64,000 bases of DNA from Sequoia sempervirens (Eukaryota; Streptophyta; Pinopsida; Cupressales; Cupressaceae): positions 564,942,591 to 565,006,590 of the forward strand of contig VDFB02193867.1 of assembly GCA_007258455.2 (NCBI GenBank), written 5' to 3'. Position numbers and translations under genes: made by a program. Position 1 is the stretch's first letter. Each line of letters opens with the position of its first letter. Under the pieces are notes generated by a model that did not search any database, was not told the origin of the DNA, and worked only from the letters and a program-made list of their open reading frames with translations. Below are positions 12,208 to 22,148 of the stretch, in pieces.

Positions 12208-13533
12208 CTACAATTTTAACTTATTTACTGCCTCCTCAGATATTATATTGTCCATAGAACCAGAATCTACAATAACCTTGCATACCTTTCCCAATATCTT
12301 GCACCTTGCTCTAAACAAAGCTCTCCTTTGCTTGGGTTCTTCCTTGACCGGTTGTCTGATCAACACTCTATTAAACATTAGACTTTCACCTACTTCTGAT
12401 TCTATATGACTGATCTCAGGTGTCTTTACACTCACGGTGTCCTCTTGTGCATAAGCTACTCTTTTCTCATTGCTAGATGAAGCTTTCTTTGGGCATCTAT
12501 AAGCTGGATGGCCTAGTTGATTACAGTTATAACACTTCATGGTGGCAAAGTAAGAGTTACTTCTGCCTGCTCCTCTTCCTCTATTTGAACCTCCTTGAGG
12601 TCCTCTTCCTCTATTAAATCCTCCTCTTGATGAGGTTTCACCTCCATGCTCGGTAAGCTTTGACTCACCTTGGCTTCTTTGGTCACCACCTCTTCCTTGA
12701 TAACCTCCACGCTGTCCTTTTTGATCTCTGCCTCTTCCTCTACCCTTAGAGGACTGATCATGCTTCCTTTTGTTCCTCTCTTCAATCTTGATAGCTAGCT
12801 GATAACATTGGTGGACTGTCTTGGGGCTGAGCAAAGCCATCTCTTCCTGTATATTCCACTTCAATTCGTTGAGGTATCTAGCCACTTTTAGGCTCTCATC
12901 TTTTGCCACATTTTCTCTCAAACAAATTTTTTGGAACTCTTCTGTGTAGGTGTTTACATCTTTGTCTTTTTGTCTTAAACTCTGCCTTTTCTTGTGGAGT
13001 TGAATTTTATAGTCATCGGGCATATAGGCTTCTTTCACTTTTGCAACCATTCCTTTCCAGGTTGATATAGGCTGCTTACCTTGTTTCTCCCTTTCAGTTT
13101 GAATAAACTTCCACCAAGTTAACGTTGATCCTCTCAACCTTGATTTTGCAACCTTCACCTTTTGTGCTTCTATAACTCCATCACATTCGAAGTGATTCTC
13201 CATTCCATCTATCCTGTCCAAGACCAGATCGGGATCCATCTTTCTATGGAATAGTGGTACACCCTCAAGTCCTTTTCCACTCAGGGCTTTTAATGCCTTC
13301 AATAAAGGCTCCTCCTCCAAGACAGGGTTAGGTTTAGGGACTTTTTCCTCCTCTGCAACCTCTTCTTCTTTTGGCACTTTGCCTTCCAGTTTCACCTTAT
13401 TCAGTGCTGCTTCAAGCTGTTCTATTCTTTCCTTTAAAGATTTGTTATCCTCTTCTTGCTCTTCAACCATCTTGGCTAACTGTACGTTTTTCACCATCTT
13501 GGGCAGTTCACTTGACTCAACTTCCTTTGACAT
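12208..13533 (-). CDS. Gypsy Gag with N-terminal part of protease
   Basis: 441 codons from an ATG at 13533, uninterrupted. The N-terminus (about residues 15-50) is charged and heptad-like, suggesting a coiled coil. A retrotransposon Gag capsid region follows (TLTWWKFIQ, then IQLHKKRQSLRQ). Residues about 265-330 are rich in Arg-Gly, as expected for nucleic-acid binding. A CCHC zinc knuckle reads CYNCNQLGHPAYRC (codons about 12499-12537). The end holds a retropepsin active-site motif, VIVDSGSMDNII, which is DSG rather than DTG. A TAG at 12208 then truncates the protease. This is the only element gene still full length; whether it is expressed cannot be told. Confidence 0.88.
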   Translation of the reverse strand: MSKEVESSELPKMVKNVQLAKMVEEQEEDNKSLKERIEQLEAALNKVKLEGKVPKEEEVAEEEKVPKPNPVLEEEPLLKALKALSGKGLEGVPLFHRKMDPDLVLDRIDGMENHFECDGVIEAQKVKVAKSRLRGSTLTWWKFIQTEREKQGKQPISTWKGMVAKVKEAYMPDDYKIQLHKKRQSLRQKDKDVNTYTEEFQKICLRENVAKDESLKVARYLNELKWNIQEEMALLSPKTVHQCYQLAIKIEERNKRKHDQSSKGRGRGRDQKGQRGGYQGRGGDQRSQGESKLTEHGGETSSRGGFNRGRGPQGGSNRGRGAGRSNSYFATMKCYNCNQLGHPAYRCPKKASSSNEKRVAYAQEDTVSVKTPEISHIESEVGESLMFNRVLIRQPVKEEPKQRRALFRARCKILGKVCKVIVDSGSMDNIISEEAVNKLKL

Positions 13534-13563
13534 ATAAGCTACTGCTTTCCCAAATCTTTCACT

Positions 13564-13575
13564 GCTTTGATACCA
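13564..13575 (-). promoter_or_regulatory. Primer-binding site, initiator Met tRNA type
   Basis: On the element strand it reads TGGTATCAAAGC, one mismatch from the common plant PBS TGGTATCAGAGC. It lies between the 5' LTR and the gag ATG. Confidence 0.8.
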
Positions 13576-13578
13576 ATA

Positions 13579-15038
13579 TGATAGAACCAGGGTCGATTGA
13601 GAAAATACTATCTCACTGCCTTGAGTTCTTGATCTGAGAAATCCTAAGGTGTTAAGTCTTTCACCCTACAACCTATAGGTCCTCTACCTTTGAGGCACCC
13701 CCGGTTCACTTTATCAACCCTGCTATCATTGCAATCTGCTTCTACAAAACATCATTTGGTACTCTTTCTTCCAATTGCACTATCTAGCCTTTTATTCCCC
13801 AAAAGACCAGTCACTCCTCTACTCTTCCAACGTTGTTACAGGGGTGTGTGGCACTTTCCAAAGTCTCCAAAGTCATCTTTTCCAATGCTTAAACAATCAC
13901 CAAGCTTCCGTTCTCCTTTGGTTTACTGAAAAATAGAGTTCTTGGTTCTTGGGTAGGCTACAAGTCTCAAACCCTTTTTAGCCCTCTCAACTCAAAGGAC
14001 ATGCTAGAACTCTTCTATTCCCTCTAATTGTGCCAATCTTTTTATTGTTTCTCTGGTTATTTTTCCAAGCTCAGTCAACTTCTTTGGAGATTGATGCCTT
14101 TTTCTGCCCGTGCAGGGGAAAAATCCAGCCTAGGGTAACCTAGGGTTTCTTAAGGCTTTTCATTGGCCTATTCTGCCTTTTCTGACCACAAAAGCATTAA
14201 ATAATCTTCTGTTTACTATTCTACACCTCCTTAGCACTGTCTACAATCACAATACAAATTAGTTTTTAAAGACACCACCCCTGCCACATTGGGATTTTGC
14301 TCTCTTGACTGTATTTTCTAGCCGGGTTTCCAAACTCGCCTAGAAACAGTCTTTCAACTTGCAAGAAAAACCTATAATATTTACCATATGTACAATATAT
14401 ACAGTGGTGGAGTTTAGCATTGTTCCCTCTTCGTCCATGCTACCTGGCACGTTTAGAAACAACATCTAAACTCCATGTTTCTGGTTTATTTTACCAGTTC
14501 AAAACAGATTTAAAGAAAGACAAATTTTATAAAAAGGAAAGAGCGATAGAAAAATAGTTTAAAAATACCAAAAATAGAACTATAACACGTTTCTGTACAT
14601 GCTCTTATTCCAATAAAAGACTCATGCTATACATCTATTGCTGTTACGCTAGAATGCATAGAAAAAAACAAATATGCTCACAAAAAAAATGTTGTCTCCT
14701 CTTTATTTTTCACAACTGCCATCATCAAAAGACCACTAAACTGCTCAAAATGTCGGGCTCCTTTTTTCCAACCCAAAAAAAAAATTTAGGTTTTTACATT
14801 CGAGCTCAAAAGTGGCCAAATAACACGCGTTTGAAATCACACTATGTTTTTGAATTTCAGCCAAAACTTAAGGAAACGCCTACAAACAAGTTACCAATTT
14901 ATTTTAATTTTATATAAGCTCTAAAAAGGTCCCCTTACACATCCTAAAAGGAATTAGGACCTTGCACAACAAACATGAAATGATTTAAAAGCAAAACATC
15001 AAAATATGCTTGTTTTTAAGGTAGGTGCTCCTGCACCA
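13579..15038 (-). repeat. Gypsy 5' LTR
   Basis: About 1460 bp, collinear with the 3' LTR. The low end TGATAGAACC lies three bases from the PBS. The high end GCACCA is followed by CTAGT. Confidence 0.85.
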
Positions 15039-16247
15039 CTAGTATTCAACTTGACTAGCAAGCATATCAAGGTAAATTTCAGACATGGTGATGAGGCCTA
15101 AATTAAAATGAAAAGGCTATGATGAAAATGAGGATGAGAATTTTGACTTGGAGATGATGTGGATAGCTTGACTTGGAGGACACCTAGATTTGTTTGTTTT
15201 TAAAATATTTCTAATATTTTTTGAATTTCAATTTTTTTGGTTTTCTTTCTTGCTTGATTAAGATTTAAATATTGAATACATATTCACACATGTAAGACAA
15301 GATTTTATGAAAGATTTAATGCAAATTATTATGATAAAAAGACAGTTCCAAGCACAAGTACAATCCTAGAAATTATTCAAGCAGGGAGATTGGTCAATGG
15401 TCTTCAACTAGGATGCACAAGGATCTAGGGATGTCCTCTATATAATTTGTGGGTATGTGAGGCCCAATTCCATGAATTTGAAAGGAGAATAATGCAAAAT
15501 ATCTAGGAGGAGAGGGTAACCCATACTCCACCTTCAATTCCCAAAATAATAAAGTTCTTTGGGGCTTAGCCAAGATTGACAAGATTCTACTTCCAAGAGG
15601 CATGTCTTTAGATTCACCCCCTGCTATTTATACTCCACCAAAAGGCTAGAGTCTAGGTCATCCCATAGAGTGATCACTTCTCTAGGAAGGCCCCCTAAGA
15701 AGGTTACAAAAAAGTGATGAAAATAATGCTTTTGATCTCCAAGATCATATGATAATGCAAGGAGAGAACATACACATGTATTTGATCACACAAGCAATGT
15801 TCATTAACCTTATAAAACCAAATGTGTGGTATGAAGATGAGAGTGTTGAAGAGTGCTTTTGATTTCCAAGATCATATGGAAATGTGAGGGAAGAGCATAC
15901 ACACCTCCAAGCACAAATAAGATCACCAAGCAATGCAAGCACTTATTCTTTTTTAGCCTAAATTGAAATGTGATTTTGAGAAGACACTTGTTCTTTTCAA
16001 GCCCAAATTGAAATGTGATTTTGAGAAGACACTTGTTCTTTTTAAGCCCAAATTGAAATGTGATTTTGAGAAGACACTTGTTCTTTTTAAGCCCAAATTG
16101 AAAGTGTGATGTTGAGAAAACAAGATTAAGATATAAGTTGAAAAGTGTGCACCTAGACTTTCTTTAGCTCCAAATTTTTGTCCACTTTATCCAATTTATC
16201 TTTTGAAGTTTTTTTTTTTTGCACATTCACAAAACCAACAACATAGC
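15039..16247. other. AT-rich flank with 45-bp tandem repeat
   Basis: Noncoding. At 15940-16119 it holds four 45-bp units, the originals or twins of 2992-3171. Open frames at 15394-15603 and 15745-15942 have no recognisable motif and are exact repeats of frames in the duplicated contig end. Confidence 0.6.
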
Positions 16248-17232
16248 CAAAACCCTAACAAGATAATTGATCACTAATATTAGAGGGTTAGCTAGTCAAG
16301 ACAAATCTGTTTTTGGAAATGTTTTTGGCATCAAAAATAAAAACACAAAAAATAGACCCTTACTAAAAAATTTCAAGAGCTTTCCAAAAATATAAAGAGA
16401 TCCGAAAAATTTCTGATTTGTACCCAAAATTAATTTTTCATGACAATTATTAAAAAATTATAAAATATTCAAAATGGGTCCAAAAATTCTATTTTTTACT
16501 GAAATCTCTTGACATCATCACCAATCTACAAAAACATTTGTGTGAAAATGTTTACAACAGTTTGTGAGATATAGGGAAAAATTTAGTGGCAAATCTTTGC
16601 CAATTGGAAAATTCTAGGAATCAACCAAGTCGAAATTGGTGAATTTCTCGCACCCAACAAGGTGTCCAAATCGCTTGGATTTTATGAACTATAGGTCCAA
16701 TGCATGTCCATTCACCAATGAATTTTTTTATGAGGCATATTTAAGCAACAAATTTTCCCTTGTCAAACTACGCGTTTCAATTGGACCGACTAATATTTTT
16801 GCCTGGAATCTTGAAAGCATTTAATAAAACACCTACACATTTTCCAATACTATTAAAACAACATTGTATGAGGACCCATTTCACCAATTAAAATTTACAA
16901 ATAGTTGATTGTGAAGACCCATTTCGCTAATTAAAATTCATAAATAGTTGCTCATGAGGACTTATTTCACCAATAACATTAAAAAAATTACATTTGAGGA
17001 CACATTTCACCTTGAAAATTACAATGTATCATTGTATAAGCATGCGAGATTCACCAAATTTTTAATATACCATTTAAAAATCCCACATAATTTTCCAAAT
17101 ATGGAATCATGGATTGATATAAATACAATCGAAAGTGTCATTTATTCTTACACATTTTTTTTGGTTTTGAAGTTCTACTTCTCGATTCAAAAGTCAGCGA
17201 AAGCCAAAAACATAGACTTAAAAGGTGAGTGA
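16248..17232 (+). repeat. Dispersed AT-rich repeat, related to 59820-60720
   Basis: The stretch from GAGCTTTCC near 16377 to about 16600 can be aligned by eye to 60358-60600: GAGCTTTCCARAAATATAAA, then AAAATTAATTTTTCATGA. The following stretch repeats phrases of the type CATTTCACCAATTAAAATT at about 45-bp spacing, as does 59850-60060. The order of the two parts is swapped between loci. No coding potential seen. Confidence 0.6.
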
Positions 17233-17309
17233 TCATTTCTTCATAATGTTATTATTTATAATAATAAGTTTTATTTATCTCTTTTCCATTCTTGCTTCAA
17301 AAAGGTGTA

Positions 17310-17510
17310 CCTTAGAACCAAACTATGAAGTTTCAAAGATTTTGAAACTTCCGACCCATCGAGTAGAAAGATGACCGAGAAAGACTCGCAACTCAACAAA
17401 GTGAACCATCAACCAAGTTGGGGAATCGAGAAGTTATGAAAATTTAGAACTCTACGACAAGGTTATAAAACTATGAGGACTAGCGACTAAGGTTAGGAAA
17501 AGCCAAATTT
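17310..17510 (+). repeat. Short dispersed repeat, copy 1
   Basis: About 200 bp running from CTTAGAACCAAA through AAGTTTCAAAG, AACCAAGTTGGGGAATC and GAACTC to GACTAGCGACTAAGG. Other copies are at 21905-22124 and 50144-50268, and a copy cut by the gap ends at 4476. Confidence 0.75.
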
Positions 17511-18047
17511 TTTATGTTGTATTCCATGGTATTGAATTTGATATGTGATTCTGCATCATTTTTAAAGAACAAGACTTATCACACTACTTATAAATTCCTA
17601 TTGCATTTCCATTCACACAATATATGATAAATAACTGAAAGGAATATTATTAATCCATTCCTTGAATAGAAGCTAACAATTCAACATCCATAACTTATAA
17701 GTTATAAGCTAACAAAAGCTAACAAAAGCTAACAATTCAACATAAATAACTCATAAAGGCATCCACCCAACTTAAATAATAAAATCTTACACTACCAAAT
17801 CACCTAAATTATATTGAGAAATCCTTATGCATCCATCACCATAAAATATTTATTCACAGATAAACATTCCATAGCAATGAAACTATCCAAAAATCTATCA
17901 TTCCAATAATAGACAATCCACTGGAAAATATAGAGTTTTTTCCTCTTGATAACGGTTTCTTGAAGACAACCATTTTAGAAATTAAAATAAAAAGTATTTG
18001 AAGTATCAAGAGAGCCAAATAAAATAAAATAACATAAAAACTAAAAA
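17511..18047. other. AT-rich DNA, no feature
   Basis: Nothing recognised apart from a short run of AGCTAACAA repeats near 17705-17740. Confidence 0.5.
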
Positions 18048-21000
18048 CTAAACAACGGTCCCACTCCCAACACCGACTCCTTCACTTTCAATTATTTTCG
18101 CCTCCTTCTCCTTCAGTAACACCTCTTGTGCCTTTACTCTTTGCATGTATTCCTGGTACTTGGTGACAATTGTGGTGATGTTTTTTCTTCCTAGAGTTGT
18201 AGTAATCTGTAACCTAGTTCTCCATGTGACCAAAGCATTTTTAGACTCAACCAATATCTGAGATCTTCTCTCTTCTCCACATTTATAAGTCTTCAGGTGG
18301 ATCTCCATTTCACTGAGTTTTGAGAAGGAATCCCATGTCACTATAGCATATCAACTATTTCTTTCTTGAATATCTCTCTAAAATTCAAAGAGATTTCTCT
18401 TATATCTAGAATGTTTTCATCAAACTCATCAGTAATTTCCACTCCTAGAATACAACAATCTTCTTTAACTTCCACCAACATTTCATAATATTGAGTGTAT
18501 TTTTAATTTCCTTCACCAAATTATCATACATATTCAATTTACCTTCCAATGAAATGGACCAGGAAGGGTCTAGCTCCTTAGGATTATTCACAATTTGCTC
18601 ACCAATTAATATCTTTAGATCCATAGAGTTCAATTCTTTCATTTCCTGAGAGAGCACATAGAGATTAGTTTGATCTTTTTTGAGCTGCTGAAGTTTTGTT
18701 ACTAACTCCACCCTCTTGTCAACAACTCGAGTGTAAAAGAGAACATATTTATTCAGAAAGAAGATAGCCTCTTGAGATATTTTATCGATCCCCTCACAAG
18801 CAGCTGTGGAATAGCTCAAATTCTTTTTAATTTTCTTTATGGTGAGCACATCGATTCCCTCTACCTAAAAAATTGAGGCTTCACTAGATGTAGGAGTAAC
18901 CATGGAAGAAATAAAGTTACTCAATGCGAGGACTTGAGATTCCAATTTTATATTTTCTTTCCTCTGTGCTTTTACTCTTTTAATCAAGGTATTGACTAAA
19001 TAATTGGCATGGTACACATCACCTTCTAGTGTTGGAGGCCCCATATCAACATGTGTGACTTTGTAGTTTGCCTCCGTTATTTCATCTTCATTTAAATCCT
19101 TCACAGGCTCAACAATTTCTAAAATTTGATTTCCAGAAGTAGCATTAGTCACCATCCTTAACATCCTCCTGGATTTCTTAGGTTTTGAAGAGCTTTGAGG
19201 TAACTTTGAAATAGTATCCACTCCAACTGTCATTGTAGGAATATGCTTTCTCTTCTTCTCCACTACTTTTTTCAACCATCCTGGGGAGGCTACTACCAGA
19301 CCAAAATCTTCATTTCCACTAATAGTTTCTTTAGGAGCATTATGAGTGATAAGTGGATTATCAACTAGAGGCGAAGAAGAGGGAAATTCAGACAAAGGAG
19401 GAAATATATTATCTTCAACGATTTATTTAAAGATAGCTTCAAAATTTGCAGCCACAAATTTTTCTTGATTGGTATTCTTCTTAGGGTAAGGAGAAAGCAC
19501 ATTGTCTTGTTCATAGATGCTCTTCAACTTGACTATTTCTTCTATCCTATCACCATCACCTCTTGATTGATAATTTGCACTAGAGGACCTCACAAAGGGT
19601 TTCCTCGATGATACACTTGCACCAGATGCTTGCGTAGACCCTTTTTTCATTCTTTTGTGATGACTTAGGCTCTTGAACAAGACCAAAAACTTGCTGCCAT
19701 TTCCCATCCAACTAGTCCTGGGTTCTTTTAAGCATTGGGGCAACACACACCCTCATATCAGAAATTTCACTTTGGCTCCAATCAACCCTAGGGTGGGATT
19801 TATCAGGGAATTTTTCATATGCAGGATCTAAGATTGTTCAATCCTCAACAACATTTTCAGGAATGTGAAATGATAGATCAAAAGCCTGTATCTATTTTAG
19901 CGTTAGCCTCATATAATATATTCTCAAAACTTCCTTCTCATCAACAACACAATATTCCCATAAATGTTCGATAGATGGGTGATGCCGATATAAGCTCCCT
20001 CCATAGAGATTATGCTTCACAAAACCCTTACTGTCAAAATTAGCTCTCATAGATAGATTATGGAGGTTATATTCCTTGATAATTCCTTCAGCTCCCTTGG
20101 CCATCTAGTTTGTTTTGCACACAAAAGAAGGGGTCTCTAATGGGAAGACATACCCTCGTTTCCCCATGTTCGTATACTTAATATCAACCATGGCCATTTG
20201 TTGACAAACTTCCAGAAATATCATTAAATCTTTAGGATACCGAGGTAATTTAAATGGGGCTTTCTCAAAATGACCTATTCTTAGATAGGAAAGCTTATCA
20301 AATTGGATATAAAAACTCCCAAATTTTGATACAAGAGAAATCGATTCAAGGGAAAGGCACATTTCTGGATTTACATCATGACCTCCATTAAAAATGCATC
20401 ATTAACACGACAAAAATCACCCATTCCAAATTGTTTAGTGAACTGAGGAAAGTGTTTATACATAGGCATATTAGAAGTTGGGGTTCCTTGCGGTTCCAAC
20501 CTAGGCCAAAAGGACCTCTGACTACCTACAATGTACGTCAGGAAAGAACACATACAAAAAGTAGTAGTCTTATGGAGATTAATTAATTGCTCATTCAAAT
20601 GGAAGCAAATAACTTCAACCCAGTCAATGCAAATTTTCTCATCATAGAATATCAAGATAAACTGACACATCCAATCCTCAAATAACTCAACTTGTGCATT
20701 CCCAAAAATGTGGTGCAATAAAGCAATAACATCTGTAATTTATCCCTTAAAATGCAATCTTTTGAGTTTACTCGAAAATTATGACTTACCTTTCTTTTCA
20801 TACTTCAACCAGGTTTTGGCCATGGAGTTCTTACACCAGTCCTTATTCGCTTTGAAAAATTCACTTGCCACTGCGACATACATGTCTTCTATAGGTTCCC
20901 TTTCTAGAATCCCTAGTGCGTGGGAAAGAACTTTAGGAGAAATTTCTATAATTACAGTTCTATCCGCGACTTTAATTTCTCATGTCTATGGAATGTACCT

Positions 21001-21303
21001 TCTTGCACATGTACTTATCAGGTCCACACTCAACACGGCTTTTGGAAACCCTCCAGCTTGAGCTAGCTCACTTTCTAAGAGTTTTATATCCAGCTCAGAC
21101 TTGTTGTCCCTCTCTAGGTGCACCCAAAATTCATCTAACTTAAAAGGTCTGAGTGTCGTATCCCTTACGCCGACCCAACGTTCACTCTGCATGAGAAAAA
21201 ATTCACAGAGAATGAATGTATGCACATGAGATTCTAAGAAGTATTGACCTTGGCAAAGAACAAGAATGCAAGCTAAACGTCTAAGTAAAAAGAATTTTTG
21301 CAC
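18048..21303 (-). pseudogene. Decayed gene of an unidentified plant ORF family (locus 1)
   Basis: A run of minus-strand open blocks reads as one broken gene: 21303-20986, then about 20970-20790, 20718-20371, 20362-19892, 19746-18445 (one frame with two stops) and 18341-18048. I do not recognise a named domain. Visible features are an N-terminal helical block, a central hydrophobic block (FEDWM, then DWVEVI and QLINLHK), a VFPLETP block, a basic Ser-rich stretch around 19300-19700, and a Lys/Glu-rich coiled-coil C-terminus. The order resembles the second locus at 31642-34613, which also has an I-S-x3-I block followed by an FDYASFFSKELN-type helix, so both may be distant members of one family. 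Families like this are common in repeat fractions of large plant genomes; their function is unknown. Confidence 0.55.
20733..20789 (-). other. Possible 57-bp intron
   Basis: On the minus strand, AAAG|GTAAGT ends one coding block at 20790 and TTACAG|AT opens the next at 20732. Splicing restores one frame across the junction, whereas the unspliced sequence has stops. It is unusually short for a plant intron, so decay by small deletion is an alternative. Confidence 0.4.
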
Positions 21304-21776
21304 TTGAGAAGTACTGGCCTTGGCAAAGAACGAGTATGCAGGCTAAATGTCTGAGTAAAACTTTACCACCCTCTTATGCTGTTATTTTTGATAGGACATG
21401 CTTTAAATGTGGCATTCAATTTCATTCCTCGAAATCCAGCTTAGACTTGTCGTCCCTCTCTAGGCGCACCCAAAATTCATCTAACTTAAAAGGTCTGAGT
21501 GTCGTATCCCTTACGCCGACCCAACGTTCACTCTGCATGAGAAAAAATTCACGGAGAACGAATGTATGCACATGAGATTCTGAGAAGTATTGACCTTGGC
21601 AAAGAACAAGAATGCAAGCTAAAAGTCTGAGTAAAAGGAATGTTTGCACTTGAGAAGTACTGGCCTTGGCAAAGAATGAGTATGCAGGCTAAATGTCTGA
21701 GTAAAAACTTTCCACCCTCTTATGCCATTATTTTTGATAGGACATGCTTTAAATGTGGCATTCAATTTCATTCCTC
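21091..21776. repeat. 346-bp tandem duplication
   Basis: Two direct copies start at 21091 and 21437 and are nearly identical over most of their length (for example GTCTGAGTGTCGTATCCC in both). Each unit itself contains two copies of a roughly 75-bp sequence with CCTTGGCAAAGAAC and GTCTRAGTAAAA. The duplication covers the 5' coding block of the locus-1 gene, so 21422-21649 repeats part of 20986-21303. Confidence 0.9.
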
Positions 21777-21904
21777 AAAAAGATAGCCTTTAAATCTGCT
21801 TGCTTTTGGAAATTCCTGAAAAGACAACTCAAGTTTATTCTATACATAACATTCAATGAGATGTCAGAGGATGGTGCCTTTGAAAGGTAAGATAAGTCCA
21901 TCAT

Positions 21905-22124
21905 GTCACATGGTCATTGAAACTTGGAACCTCAAAACCAAAGTTTGAAGTTTCAAAGTTTTTAAAACCTCTGACCCATCGAATAAATCCACACACCGTA
22001 AACCAAGTCGACCCACTCAACAAAGTGAACCAAGTTGGGGAATCAGGTAGTTATGAAAATTTAGAACTCCGTGACAATGCGACATGTCACAAGGTTATAA
22101 AACTCAGAGGACTAGCAACTAAGC
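21905..22124 (+). repeat. Short dispersed repeat, copy 2
   Basis: Begins CACATGGTCATTGAAACTTGG and ends GGACTAGCAACTAAGC. Same family as 17310-17510 and 50144-50268, with a small internal insertion. Confidence 0.75.
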
Positions 22125-22148
22125 TTTTTTTGCTCCCTTATTTTGAGT

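Larger units (their letters stand above)
7441..15038 (-). mobile_element. Ty3/gypsy chromovirus LTR retrotransposon, decayed
   Basis: A complete but inactive element of about 7.6 kb on the minus strand. The order from high to low coordinate is 5' LTR, PBS for initiator-Met tRNA, gag with zinc knuckle, aspartic protease, reverse transcriptase, RNase H, integrase with C-terminal chromodomain, PPT and 3' LTR. Integrase after RNase H identifies Ty3/gypsy, and the chromodomain identifies the chromovirus branch. The two LTRs differ at roughly one base in ten in stretches compared by eye, and pol has several stops and frameshifts, so the insertion is old. The flanking pentamers (TACTT below, CTAGT above) do not match, so no target duplication is visible. 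The clade within chromoviruses was not resolved. Confidence 0.92.

Noticed and set aside
7441..15038. Plant pararetrovirus or envelope-bearing retrovirus
   Set aside because: LTRs, PBS, integrase and chromodomain are present; no env, movement-protein or coat-like ORF seen.
15940..16119. CRISPR-like regularly spaced repeat
   Set aside because: Units are contiguous 45-bp tandem repeats without unique spacers, in plant nuclear DNA.
20708..21061. 117-residue plus-strand ORF
   Set aside because: Antisense to the better-supported locus-1 coding blocks.
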